Assembly (NCBI RefSeq): GCF_024868665.1
Contig: NC_079908.1
Coordinates: forward strand, 1,470,753 to 1,534,752
DNA from: Triplophysa rosa
Taxonomy: Eukaryota; Chordata; Actinopteri; Cypriniformes; Nemacheilidae
Reading direction: 5' to 3'
DNA: 64,000 bases
The notes below the pieces were generated by a model that did not search any database, was not told where the DNA came from, and worked only from the letters and a program-made list of their open reading frames with translations. Of the stretch, positions 36,212-47,879 are shown piece by piece. Positions within the stretch are counted from its first letter, which is position 1. The number at the start of each line of letters is the position of its first letter. A program made the translations under genes and the position numbers.

Positions 36212-36774
36212 TGTCATGGCTCTGCTTCCTTAGTCATGTTTTTCTTGGTCCTGTAGCAGAGCCATGACAAAGTCTTTGGTTATGTGTGGAGAGAAACATA
36301 TTATTGTCCGTTTGACAATAATATACGTTCTCTCCAGTGTCTTGTCATTGACCCCATTCCTCTCGTTTCATCGTTATCTTTCCCTGAGTGTTTAATGTCC
36401 CACACCTGCCCCATGTCGTTATTCCTCGTTTGTCTTCCCTATATATACCCTCTTGTTTCTTTGTCCTGTGCTCTTGTATTGCGTGTACTGCGTTGTGTTG
36501 GGTTAGTGTTTGTGTGCTTACCCCTGTTCCTGTTCCTGTTCCTGTTTTGTGCCTTTTATGAATTAAGACGTTTGGTCGTGTTTTTGAGTTTAGTTTATTT
36601 GTCTTGTTTTCATTTTGCCCCCTCGTGGGAAGTCTCTTGTTTTATTTATAGTTCTTAGTTCTGTTTTCCCCCATTGTGGGTGTTTTTGTTCGGTTTTGTG
36701 TTTTGTTTTAAAATAAATATCTGTTAACCCCTTCACGTCTGCCTGCGCTTGGGTTCTTCTGCCATTCCCTGACA
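36212..36774 (+). repeat. 3' LTR
   Basis: 563 bp against 551 bp for the 5' LTR. The extra length is a ttcctg expansion near 36530. It is otherwise almost identical, including the TG start and CA end. Confidence 0.9.
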
Positions 36775-36829
36775 CAATCAGTTGCCTCAAATGTTTTGAG
36801 TTAGTAGAATTTATCCGGGTTTACAGTGT

Positions 36830-37770
36830 GTGATTGGTCTACCGCGTGCAGTGTCGCAAATGGAACGTAGGCGGGCATTACACCGAGTGACGCAAATATG
36901 ACCCGGAACTGAAATTAGAACGACAGACGACTCGTTCGCGTGACTTTGTTATTCATTTTTCATTGGAGTTTTGGGTTCCTCGCCACCGTTTGCATACTGT
37001 TTTGCACTGGTTGCCTGGCCTTGACTTGACTTTCGGCTTTACAACTTGATAGACTGCTTACATCACACACAGCAACATTACACATGGCATGAAATGTCAT
37101 TTTAAGGACATTGTAATAGTTACTCTTTAAGAAAGTGATATATGTACAGCCAGATGTTATTGGACATGGAATATTGATTTGACGTATTTTAGTAGTTTCC
37201 AAACAGTTTTGCTGCAAGACAAGACCATTTATTTGTAAATATAATGTCATTTATGTTATTTATTATACACACTTATATTTAATTTATTTGCTAAATTAAA
37301 CTGCACTGGTGAAGATGACTCAGGGTACCCGGAAGACCTTGGAATGTCACGACTAGCCAGAATCAAATATTCCAGAGCATCTTGTAAAATATTGAATAGG
37401 AATGAATGAATAAATGTTTGCATTTATTGTGGGTTCAACAGGTATACGTTGAATTCACTGTAAGTCGCTCTTCTGAAGTGTCCGCCAAATGCATTATTAT
37501 ATTATTTTTATAAGTTTTGTTAATTTAGTAATGGGAAAATTACTAAACACATAACACGCAAGCCCACCCCGTCACCAGCTATACTTGAAAACATAAACTT
37601 TCTTCACTGGCTTAACTTTAAAACATAACTGTAAATCATAATAAGCTGCTTTTCATTTTGTTGGAGGAGGACAGGCTCAGCATTTAAGATGTAATAGGTC
37701 ACTGTGCCAACAGATTTGATTTTGTCTGCTGCTGTGTTATGTATTTGTTTATTTATGTATTTATAAATTG
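36830..37770. other. Spacer with a LINE 3'-tail fragment
   Basis: A CpG-containing segment (36840-36950) is followed by AT-rich DNA. tgtaagtcgctcttctgaag and gtccgccaaatgcattat at about 37457-37496 match the 3' tail of L2-type fish LINEs. No gene seen. Confidence 0.45.
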
Positions 37771-37773
37771 TTT

Positions 37774-37846
37774 CAAATCAATTCAATTTCATTTATATAG
37801 CGCTTTTCACAATGTGCATTGTTCCAAAGCAGCTTTACAGGAGAAA
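37774..37846 (+). repeat. Teleost interspersed repeat fragment (TATATAGCGC type)
   Basis: caattcaatttcatttatat followed by agcgcttttcacaatg and ccaaagcagctttacagg. This is the 5' portion of the repeat at 8337-8796. Confidence 0.6.
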
Positions 37847-38044
37847 ATAAGAAAAACTGAAAAACACAAAAAAGGTAAAACACAGCACAGTGCATGGTTG
37901 ATAAAAAATGAAAACGGGTCTCACAGACCCGAACACCATACAAAGGTTAACACCATTCCAGCATCTCAGGCTACATTCATGGTCAGAACTAGTCAACACA
38001 AGTCTGTCTTATACACAGATCGGAGGACGGACAATTTACAGTCT

Positions 38045-38214
38045 TGAGTTCATCTAACCAGCATGTCTTTGAGCTGTGGGAGGAAACCAGAGCACCCCGA
38101 GTAAACCCACGCTGACACGGAGAACATGCGAACTCCACACAGAAAGCCTTCCTGTCTCAGCCGGGACCTTGCTGTGAGGCAACAGTGCTAACCACCGAGA
38201 CTCTGTGCCGCCCC
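38045..38214 (-). mobile_element. SINE-like repeat, reversed
   Basis: Read on the minus strand it begins with a tRNA-like A box (tcggtggttagcactgttgc). It then has the widespread fish block for a mean-ended SINE: cctcacagcaaggtcccggc, ggctttctgtgtggagttcg, catgttctccgtgtcagcgt and ggtttcctcccacagctcaa. Confidence 0.65.
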
Positions 38215-38734
38215 GTTTTGTATATGATATGTTCATCTTTATGTAACAAAAGTGCAAAATTATCGCTCGACCGTTTGCAGTACTATAGCAGAAAAGAACA
38301 CAGTAAGCTACAAGCTGATTTCTCCTTGTTTCACGATGGGGATGCTGACTGAGATGTTTAAAAGTCACACTACTGACATACGTATATTAAAACCTCATCG
38401 ACTCGGTCAGTTATCCGGGGGCCATAAACGATAGGGACTCCCAGAGTAGTTGATTTAAGTTGACTGCAAAGGATGTGGTAAGAAAACGTTGATGTGATGG
38501 ATGAAATGTCACCCTACTCTTCCTCTACACATCCAGGGCAACAGGTTACTTCCGCTGATTGCTGTATTTTTTGCTTTAACTGAAATCTGATCTGAGTCTT
38601 TGGGTATTTGGGTAATTCAGCTACCATCTCAGAGTCAGTACACAATAGATAACTGCTGTAAGGTTTGTAAACCTCCACTGAGTATATTCACAGACATTGA
38701 AAACCAAGACACATGACTTACACAGCAAAATAAC

Positions 38735-38960
38735 ATTTCAGTGTAAATTCACATTTTATTTCTTGCTAGTATACAGTATGTTCCCAGTACATAAGTGCAA
38801 TTAAATGACTCACATTCTCACTATTAACTAGCTGCTTATTAGCATGCTTATTGGATTTTTATTATTAGCATAAATTATTGACTTTTTCTGCATGACCTTG
38901 TTCTACATCCTATAATCCTACCCAATACCAAAACCAAACCTTGAAACCAATCCTGGTTTC
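38735..38960. repeat. Teleost dispersed repeat fragment
   Basis: It contains ctattaactagctgcttatt, agcatgcttattgg, ctgcatgaccttgttctaca and cctacccaatacc, blocks that occur in that order in a common fish repeat. No coding sequence. Confidence 0.45.
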
Positions 38961-39258
38961 AAGATGTCAAACGTGAGTTTTTAAAAACACCGTCATCAAC
39001 ACTTTTAATTCACAAAAACAAGGTATTACATGTTTAAAAGCATTAATTTAAAAACTTTTACACAAAGCTACAGCTTACCACAATTTTGAACATTTCTTTT
39101 ACAAAAAACCTTAAAAATTCTTATTACCTTAACGATTTAAAACGGTTAATCCCATAGCATGGTTTGCTGAAAAAAGCAAAGCAAATTTTTATTAATCATA
39201 AATAATAAGACATTAATGAACTATATAGAAAACTATACACATAACTTTTATTTTTATG

Positions 39259-39490
39259 CACAGACAAGGTTTAAGTCCCAGACTAAAATAAAAGTTTGAG
39301 ATGTGTTAACTGAAAACAAATAGCCGTGACATATCTTAAAATATGTCATTGCCATAAAATATGTCTCAAGATGCACACCAGCAGTATTTTTATCCAAGGC
39401 ATTTAAAAAAAAAGCGACTTATATGTTAAGTTGATACTAACTATGGCATAGTTCTGGCTTAAGCTAAGCCTTGTCTGTGAAACCGGGCCT
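39259..39490. mobile_element. MITE, tttcccggacag family
   Basis: cacagacaaggtttaagtcc on the left faces ggcttaagctaagccttgtc and tgtgaaaccgggcc on the right. Degenerate relative of the 48728-48966 copy. Confidence 0.55.
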
Positions 39491-39617
39491 TAAACTACCT
39501 GTATCGGTAATGAGATTGAAAAAAGTTGTGCTCACAGTGTGACTAGAGAATAATAAACTAAATATAAAAATATAAAGTAATCTGTTAACCTGTAAGACAT
39601 TTGAAAGTTAGCCTACT

Positions 39618-39845
39618 GGTATACACAAAAGAAGATATTTTGAAGAATGTTGTTAACTGAACCCCATTCACTTGCATTGGTTTTGTGTCCATATACAAGT
39701 GAATGAGGTCCAGTGCTGTTCGGTTATCAGCTTTCTTCAAAATATCTTCTTTTGTGTTCTGCATAAGAAAGAAAGTCATTTGAAATGACAAGAGGGTGAG
39801 TAAATGATAACAGAATTTTCCTTTTGGGGTGAACTATCACTTTAA
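39618..39845. mobile_element. MITE copy (GGGATAGTTCACCC family)
   Basis: acacaaaagaagatattttg (about 39622) is mirrored by caaaatatcttcttttgtgt (about 39736), and the right end reads ttttggggtgaactatcact. A central ccattcacttg/caagtgaatg pair adds symmetry. Confidence 0.75.
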
Positions 39846-40235
39846 TGTAAATATTGTGTGTGTGTGGTTAAACAGTCCTTTAAAAATGTAACAGAGGATG
39901 AGAATATCAGTCATGAACAATTCTTTTTTCCACTGTTTCTTAGTTCTTAATTCATTTTTATTATACACAAATTTCTTTTTTTCGTTTGGGACAGGTTACG
40001 GTACTGAGAATTTCAGCAGAAGCAGAAAGCAATAAAACACATGATTTATTATTAACATTCATTCCTATGTTAAAATTACACTTTGTGCAAGATTTAGGAC
40101 ACGGTCATGTTTATTATAATCATTTTATGTGTTACTGAATTATGTTTAATATTTAATTTACTTAAAAACATAACGTAAGATTAAAGCATGCATGCCCTAA
40201 AAATTTAAAGAAGATATTAAAATACAACCAGATAT

Positions 40236-40346
40236 TAAAGGAGTAGTTCACTTCAAATTTTGCCCCCATTGACTTTCCATGGTAGGAATGAAAATGACTA
40301 TGGAAAGTGAATGGGGGCAAATTTTGAAGTGAGCTACTTCTTTAAA
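40236..40346. repeat. 111-bp hairpin element
   Basis: taaaggagtagttcacttca (left) pairs with tgaagtgagctacttcttta (right), and aaattttgcccccattgact pairs with agtgaatgggggcaaatttt. Ends resemble the GGGATAGTTCACCC family, so it is probably an internally deleted member. Confidence 0.75.
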
Positions 40347-41271
40347 AAGATTTAAAAATAAAAAACGTTGATTTTTTATTGGGTTTGTTATTGAAGACAA
40401 AATATGTTTAATAAGCTGTAGCATGTCAAGTTTTGCTGTTTGACTTTTGTCAAACGTAATAATGGACTAAGGTTCAGTAGTACGGATTTACAGACCATCT
40501 TATCATAACACAATGCTGGAAATGGCGGGATCCGTCCTGGACTCTTTTCCTCCACGCGCCCCTCGTTTCCAGCCCTGTTTAAATACAATATTAGCATCAC
40601 ATTTGACAGCTGGACTGTCAGAAAAACACACTAAACCCGTCATACCTGATCTCACGTTTTATTACAACAAAGGCGACTTCTTGATATTGGCAAACTGAGA
40701 GATCAGGCTTTCTAAAGAGACAGCAACACTTTAAATCTATTTTTAGCATGCAGTGACGGAGTATGCATGCATGCAGTAGTAGATTAGTATTTTCAGTTGA
40801 ATAAATAACAAATAACAGCATATGCCGTCCTCATTCCTCAAGTTCTGAGACTTCAAACATGAAAGTGCAAAGTGCTTTGGCAGCTTACATAACGTGTGGA
40901 CTTTATAAAGAATCGTGTGAAAACACATTACAAAGCGTGGGAAGACAAGCCATGACAGATGCATGACAGATCACACGAGGCCAGAGTTTAGCAACACGTT
41001 CTTTTCTTCATTTTTCCAATCATATGGACAATAAAGAGGAATTCAATGCAAACAAAACTGGCAGTACAATTGTTATTCATAGAGCGTCGGTTCGTCCCAA
41101 CCGTGTCACCGAGCAACAGCTTTGATAGTAAACAAGGAAAGTAAAGTTGTCTTTCAAGTTTTGTTACTTGTTCATTCACGCAAGCAAGCATTCTACACAT
41201 CTATTGTTTAGCTTGGCAATGGAGCCTCAATGCACAACACACACACCTGGTTATCAATAAGGCTCTCCTGT

Positions 41272-41536
41272 TTTTGCCAAGTGGTTGATGTCCTTAGGGC
41301 AACATCATGTTGACCCTGGGACAACATTTAAATCAACCAATCAAATTTCAGAAATAAATTTAATCTTCCAACCAGGATTAGGTGCTTCTAGACCATTGTT
41401 TTTCACTTATCATTTCCCTCTGATTTTAGGGGTAAGGTAAGTTGGGGTTTGGTGTGGGTTTAGGGTTTATTTATAAAAATGTTTTCCTTAGGTCAACAAA
41501 ATATGTTGCCCTGAGGACATCAACCACTTGGCAAAA
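41272..41536. mobile_element. 265-bp TIR element
   Basis: ttttgccaagtggttgatgt at the left end is the complement of acatcaaccacttggcaaaa at the right, extended by ccttagggcaacat/atgttgccctgagg. No coding sequence, so a MITE. Confidence 0.85.
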
Positions 41537-41754
41537 TCAGGTCGAGCTTATCAGTAAACCCTTTGACATCTTGGCAGCACAGGCATGATAAGAGTCGGTT
41601 TTATACAACAGTTTACCACTTCACATGCCTAGTTTCATTTTGACTCGGATGAATCTCAGAGACCATAACAATTGGCAATGAGGTCTGATGGCTAAAGGCA
41701 CATGTGGTATTAGACATGTGACTGCGTTTGAATGAACTGACGGTGCGTTTCACT

Positions 41755-41832
41755 TAAAGGGATAGTTCACCCAAAAATACAAATAAATGAATTTGTTCTG
41801 ATGGACACAGAAAGATATTTGGAAGATTTATT
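41755..41832. mobile_element. MITE fragment (GGGATAGTTCACCC family)
   Basis: gggatagttcacccaaaaat starts the element. Only the left end is clear (to about 41832). The next copy lies 0.5 kb to the right and reads outward, so the two could bound a single larger insertion. Confidence 0.6.
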
Positions 41833-42380
41833 TTGTTCACTTGGTCGACCCAACTCAAAAGATGATGCTTTTACGTAACTTGAATATATAAATGTTCACA
41901 CTTTACTGAAGAGAGAACAAAACTTGGCCAAGTAATTACACATTTTTAGCAATGGCATCACTTCATCATTCACATCAGACCTCATCACTGCGCACACAAA
42001 CTTCAGTCATGGTAACAATCATCAAACATCACAAAGTAAAAAGGATCTCTAAATGCCACAGGTAACTTCTAATGACAACAACAACAATATAGCCAGCAAA
42101 CACTGAAACAGCAATCATTGAATACTTTTAACCAAAGCAAGTTGGGAACTTTCAAAAACTGGAACTGTTTGTTGAGAGTACACAGTTTGGAGTTGGTCAA
42201 ACTTCTTGGACATTCACATAAATATTTAAGTACAGTCAACAAAAGAATCTTTGTTAGTTCCACATTTAGGCTGATCTTGTTCAGTGTACTCAAAATAATA
42301 CATTCTCTTACTTCTACTTAAAAAAACCTTTGTTCAACCTTTGTTGGGAGAACAATTCGAAGTTGGATTTTTTGCAGTGT

Positions 42381-42576
42381 GTGTTTTCAACAGAACAAAA
42401 ATTCTTTCTTTCTACTATGTTAGTCAATGATGTCCCACAACTGAAAATTGCTAACGTTGTTCCAAATATCTTTCGTTGTGTTCAACAGAACAAAGAAATG
42501 TATACAGGTCTGAAACAACTTGAGGGTGAGTAAATGATGACAGAATGTTCATTTTTGGGTGAACTGTCCCTTCAAG
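42381..42576. mobile_element. MITE fragment (GGGATAGTTCACCC family)
   Basis: Right-end copy: tatctttcgttgtgttcaac, agaaatgtatacaggtctga, acttgagggtgagtaaatga and the terminal tttttgggtgaactgtccct. Confidence 0.65.
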
Positions 42577-43847
42577 ACATTTAATTGCCACCATGAGAAC
42601 CCTTCACCATCCTCATCGCTCACTGAAGCCTGATTAAAAAGACAGACATCATAAATACAAAATACACCCAAAGGAAGCGCGTTCAACTGATAAGAAATAT
42701 GCAGGTCGCTGTCTGAATCATGTTTAGACCACTGAAAGATCATTCACACCTTCAGACCGAAATGTGAACCAACGAAATGCTAAATAGTCATTGTAATGAC
42801 AATATTTATCTAGTCATATAATAGGATACACCTGCAGTCTTTCATGTACTATATCGACAGAACGAGGCATTGCCAAGCAGTAGTGAGATTTAGATCATTC
42901 AGGAACCAACAGGGTTGTTGCATTTAAATGGCTGGAAATGCCAATCAACTGTCTACTCATATCTGTCATCATAAACTGTTTCTCTAACCTGATAACTCTG
43001 TGTATGTGTCTAATGACAAGTGTATATGTAAATGAATAACCATAATACGAGCCACAATTACCTCCTGCCACGTCATGACCTACATAAACAGTGTGATATA
43101 AGAGTGAACGATAGGTCTCTTCAGAATATTTTCAACATCAAGGTCCAAGTAAACCCTTGTGTACAGTTTTTAGAAAGTGCACCTGTGCAGCACATCAACA
43201 TGCCTGTGATGTAAAATCTACTGACACAAAAACATAAACATGCAAAACTTCTGAAGAAGCCATCCATAAGGATTTCATATACATATTTCAACAAAGCAGA
43301 ATGCATGAAGAATAAAAAGTCAATAATAATGTACAGTAGATCTTTAGGTGATAATGCTGTTGGAAAGTATTTGTTTGTGGCCGACGACGAGGAGGAGGAG
43401 AAGTCAGTCGACTGTAGTATGCTGAGCTGAGCAGAGGCAGGTTGGATTTCTTGTAAATCACGTGACTTTTTGCTCCAGCAGTAATACTGGTGCGTGACCA
43501 GGCCGAGGCGCCGTTGAGGGGAAATGCAGGCATTTACAAGAAATCCTCCTCTGTGTCAGTGGAATTCACCCAGCTTCCCTGGTTGCCATACTTTAACCCC
43601 ACCTACATGTTGACTAATTGTTAGCCTGTGGCATGCCTGTGCATACAAAACAATAAAAACATCAACCTGGTGTGCTTATGTCACTCAACCTGCAAGGCAA
43701 ACCAGAAAATCTATCTTTACTAGATAAACTCTATTAATACACAGAAATGAATACCACCCTCTTATGTGTATACTGTATAGTAATGTCTTGCAAGCCAACC
43801 CACATGAAAATACATTTTATTATACTATAGTATTTACTAACGCTCAG

Positions 43848-44002
43848 CCCCCCCCCCCCCCAAATGCTGTAGCTTAGACTAGGCGGGAAGCTGCATCCAA
43901 ATCTCTACATGCTAGAAAAATCTGAAACGGTTCCAATACGCATGTCCCACGTATCGATACCAGCTGCGCGTTCCCGCTCTCTCTCTCTCTCTCTCTCTCT
44001 TT
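43848..44002. repeat. Poly-C and (CT)n microsatellites
   Basis: A C homopolymer ends near 43861 and a CT run covers about 43976-44000. The region between is unique. The Arg-Glu repeat frame on the minus strand is a repeat artefact. Confidence 0.85.
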
Positions 44003-44099
44003 TCCGACAGTGAGTTGACAGTGACACACACTGCACGTGAACGCAGTGATAACACAGCCCCCGCTTCCTCTCACAGACTCGACTCGTTTGCGGCAGTTA

Positions 44100-44450
44100 A
44101 ATAGTGTTAATGTTAGAAAAGATGGCCAGTCTCAGTAAGACATTTGGCGTGGTGCACGCTCGTTACGCTTCCCATGTTTACAATAGCGCTCAATGTATGT
44201 GCGCTCATCAATGATTTCATCCACTCGTTTTATTCGCTCCGGTTAATTTGATGTTTGAAGTAATGCTGGTGCGGGTAAAGTCTCCGCAACAGTTCTCGCG
44301 TGTGATACACGTTTGCACTTCGGTGTTTACCATCGCGCTCTATGTATGTGGGCTGATGAATGATTTCATCCACTCGTCTCATTCGCTCCGGTTAAACGTT
44401 GTTAATGTTAGGAAGATGTCCAGTGCGAGTCTCTGCAACAGTTCTTGCGC
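44100..44450. repeat. Imperfect 149-bp tandem duplication
   Basis: cactcgttttattcgctccg and cactcgtctcattcgctccg lie 149 bp apart (44222 and 44371). They are preceded in both units by tgatgaatgatttcatc-like sequence and followed by ttaatgtta(g)aaagatg-like sequence; a partial third unit begins near 44390. No protein is suggested. Confidence 0.6.
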
Positions 44451-44652
44451 TTAAAATTTGCGTTTCTGTCTATATGTGCGCTGATCAATGATTACAGTAT
44501 ATGTGAATAAAAGCCAAATAAAAAATGTTTAACATATAAATGTAGGCTATTAACTAACATTACCGAACAAAGAATGAGCAATACATTTGTTAAAGTATTT
44601 ATTAATCTCTTTTAAATGTTAGTTAAAAACACAACTATTTATGTAAGCTCCA

Positions 44653-44790
44653 CTGTTGAAAAAACCAGCATATGCTGGGTTGATCTTAAACCAGCTAAGG
44701 ACCATCTTAAATCAGCACATGAACAGTTTAAACCAGCACAAACCAGCATCAAAACATACCAAACCAGCATAGGCTGTTTTATCAACAGGG
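44653..44790. mobile_element. MITE with ctgttga/tcaacag ends
   Basis: ctgttgaaaaaaccagcata at the left and agcataggctgttttatcaa to the right frame an interior of repeated aaaccagca units. It is a very common fish inverted-repeat element. Confidence 0.75.
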
Positions 44791-44799
44791 TCTGGTCCA

Positions 44800-46225
44800 T
44801 TAATACTGACAAATACAACTTTGATTTTAAATAGTAAATGTATTAGTAAAATTAACATTAGATTAACAATTAATAAGTAATGTAAAAATATACCTCATTG
44901 TCTAGACTTGTCCAATTTAACTTTAAATAAAAGTAAAAAAATGTAGGGCCTTATTGCTATGGCAGTTTTTTCCCGTGGTATCGAAAATGGTATTGAATAT
45001 CGATTTTTTTAGGTATTGAATCGAAGTTAGAAATTCCAGTGACAACACTAGTACATGCTGTTGTTTAAATAGACGTTATGTCATTGTGATCATTGCAGTG
45101 ACCCTTTAGTATCTGTGCTGTTGTTAAATTACATTTACAACAGTTGATGTTGAGGACTGAGCAGCCTTTAATGGCGGTTTATGTAATACAAAGGAAGTAC
45201 GGTTAGAACAGCAGACGTTCGAAACAGGTTTCAGCAGACTAAACACTTCATGCCTGAGATAATGTCATGCTATTTTTCTCTTGCCATATCACAACCATGT
45301 CTGATGATCTAACAAAGGAAAGCTGCTAAGTCCTTCAGCAGTCATTTTGACCTCATATTTCCAGCAGACTGCTGCAGAATCACTACTAAGACAGGTACAA
45401 AATCTGGGATTTCATGCAAACTATAGCCCAACAAAGCCCTGAATCATGCAAACCTCACTCACTTAAAAAGTCTGTTTGTTTTCTAAAAGAGTAGGAAACA
45501 CATTGCCAGAGGAGACAACGATTTGCCTAAAAGATCAACAACTGCCCTGACAGATTCGCAGAAGTGGATGATCTAGTTTTGTAGTGCTATAAACCCAAGA
45601 TGGATTTACAGTAAGGGTTACTTGGAGTTGATCCCAGAAGAAAATAAAACCTGTTATGGAACATTTATGGATCATTAAAACTGTTTAATAAATGTGCTGT
45701 CATTTTGATGCGTTTTGATTTGCTGTGGTGCTTGTTTGATACACGTTTATAGTGTAAAAACAGTCTCTTAATGTTGTTGCTTTCTGTATCTTTTGGAACA
45801 TAATCCACACAGTTTCCCTGAAGCCTTGTTTGTTATTCTATTCCTTTTAGAAGCATGCAGGTTATCTGTATACTAACTGTGATGCACTTTTTATTAAAGC
45901 ACTTTAACAGTTAGATTTACATATAAAAAGGAATTACCGAGCCAAAATTACCCTCGTTTTGAAAGCTCCTACACAAGGTTCCTGTTATCTGAAACAATTG
46001 GTCACACATGGACACAGAGACACGCAGCTTGACACTACAGCACACAGCGCCCTCTGCTGGAGAAATGATTACATGTAACGTAACACTTTAACACAAAATA
46101 CAGTTTAATAGTTTACTTTTAAATTTACTTTGTATTCAATTTCATAAAACTTGTACTGCTTGTTTTCTTCATGTTTGCTATAACATTCATATACGTTCGG
46201 ATGCTTTGAATCGCCCTCGCGATCG
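44800..46225. other. Spacer, no gene recognised
   Basis: AT-rich sequence with no exon or clear repeat boundary. Confidence 0.4.

Positions 46226-46228
<3 letters not shown>

Positions 46229-46311
<83 letters not shown>
46229..46311. repeat. Long (TC)n microsatellite
   Basis: About 40 uninterrupted TC units. It is a likely site of length variation and assembly error. Confidence 0.95.
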
Positions 46312-46313
<2 letters not shown>

Positions 46314-46962
46314 GTGATTAGACTGACATCTTGTGGACGATCATAAAATAAACTTTATGTTCATATCGCCAAAGAATAAGTAGCAATTACAACAGTTCAT
46401 AACAACGAATTGAAACATATTTTTCTCTCTTTCAGATCATTGAATTTAAAAATGTATAAACTCAGTTAGAAATTAGTTTCAACTGTTTCCAATGAACAAG
46501 CAGGGTGTACACTACAGTAGGCCTAGACGTGAGCAGATCATTAAAGCCACTTAACTCATCCGTCAAACAGTTCACGTTACGTGCTCATAAAATCTATTTA
46601 CAACCAAATAACATAAATGAACGTGGGGATCAGGTTAAATTGCAATGATAAAACCTCACTGCCACACACACACATGCACGCACACAATTTAAGCTGTTTT
46701 AAACGCTTTCACTTTCTCATTCGCCAAAAACACAACATGTGAAATTTTCCATTCTAAAGTCTATTTTGAAGTACATTAAATGCAGTGACGACACAAGACA
46801 TTTAAAAACACATTTTCTATCGCTATTAAATCATTTTAGCGAGTTATAACGAAAGCATCATGTGCCATATGGAGGATCATCATGAGTTCTGATGTCTGTA
46901 CTGTACACACAACAAGAAACGTTTAACTATAAGATGAAAGTTTGAGACATGTCATCGCTTAC

Positions 46963-47016
46963 CTGAAAGTCGATTTTTAAGGCATAATCCACAGAATAAA
47001 GATGATTTCTCCGCAT
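46963..47016 (-). CDS. Candidate first coding exon of an unidentified interferon-responsive gene
   Basis: An ATG at 47014-47016 opens an 18-codon frame (begins MRRNHLYSVDYA) that ends exactly at CAG followed by a strong donor GTAAGC at 46962-46957. It sits about 60 bp downstream of an ISRE-like site. I could not find following exons between 43 and 46.9 kb, and the peptide matches no family I recognise. It might instead be an untranslated first exon. Treat as a prediction from promoter plus splice-site coincidence only. Confidence 0.25.
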
Positions 47017-47073
47017 CTTTGTGAAGCGAGTGTGAAGGTAGCGGGTGATGCGCAAATGCGCTGTGTTCTTGTT

Positions 47074-47091
47074 CTTTTACTTTCACTTTTC
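47074..47091 (-). promoter_or_regulatory. ISRE-like element
   Basis: The minus strand reads GAAAAGTGAAAGTAAAAG, a close match to the tandem GAAANN pattern bound by IRF proteins and ISGF3. Spacing to the candidate exon at 46963-47016 is as in interferon-stimulated promoters. Confidence 0.45.
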
Positions 47092-47879
47092 ATTAACTGT
47101 GAGGGAGGATTACACGTATGCATGTACATACTGTACACAACACACTAGTCACAGAGGATGAGAGTATTTTACATTTAGACGCTTTTTATACAAATGAAAG
47201 GACAGGACTAGATTTGTTGTTAGCCTACACCACACTATCTTGGTCACGAGTTGATCTCTATAGTAATTGGACCTGTCAGATGGGCCCATTCTGCACATTT
47301 TTTATGTATATTAAAAAGATCTCATGTTACCACTGTTTTTCATGTCACGCTACAAAATGCCTCTATCATCTTGGGCTATCTTTTATTTGATCAGAACAGA
47401 AAAACTTGATTTATTCAAAGGTTCTTGTCTTAAAATACATGGAATAATGTTGGGGATTCTCATTACAGTTTTTTACAACTGCTATGACCATTTTTTCAAT
47501 TCTCAACAATTTTCCTAAACTCTTAACACAGCAACACACCTAAAACACAGAATTGGCAAAATTTTATGCTCAAAAATGCACATTGTAAACTAAACTCAAA
47601 CACTCATTTTAAAAATACAAAAATACACTAACACAATACACTGTGTCTACCAAAACGCTAACACATGTTCTTTACTAACAGGAACATTTTGTCATTCATA
47701 TCACAATGTCATAAAAAAACACTAACATCAGATGGAATTACAGAAACTGCATTATTTTATATGTGTCAGGTCTGCCCTTATACAATATCCTACCTGTTGG
47801 TTTCTCTTCACAATAAATGCCACTGTGTCACAGGTGAGATTTGTCTGTATTCATTCACCAGCCTCTCTGTATGATAACT

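Larger units (their letters stand above)
34360..36774 (+). mobile_element. Gag-only LTR retrotransposon, 5-bp target duplication
   Basis: Two near-identical direct repeats (34360-34910 and 36212-36774, TG...CA) flank a 1.3-kb interior. caatc is duplicated on both sides (34355-34359 and 36775-36779). A purine tract aaaggggggg ends just before the 3' LTR. No protease, reverse transcriptase, RNase H or integrase is present, so mobilisation would need another element. The LTRs differ by only a handful of substitutions plus a 12-bp ttcctg expansion in the 3' copy, so the insertion is recent. Confidence 0.9.
33518..36828. mobile_element. Composite: MITE split by a SINE and an LTR element
   Basis: The left end cactgtaaacccaaa (33518) is matched by the complement ggtttacagtg ending at 36828, and tttgagtt motifs occur inside both ends. 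Removing the SINE (33846-34155) and the LTR element (34360-36774) restores a short inverted-repeat element, so the two were inserted into it. Confidence 0.6.

Noticed and set aside
43490..43560. Possible C-terminal exon ending NSTDTEEDFL (minus strand)
   Set aside because: Only a weak acceptor (CCAG) and no upstream exon; not enough to assign to slc22a or any other gene.
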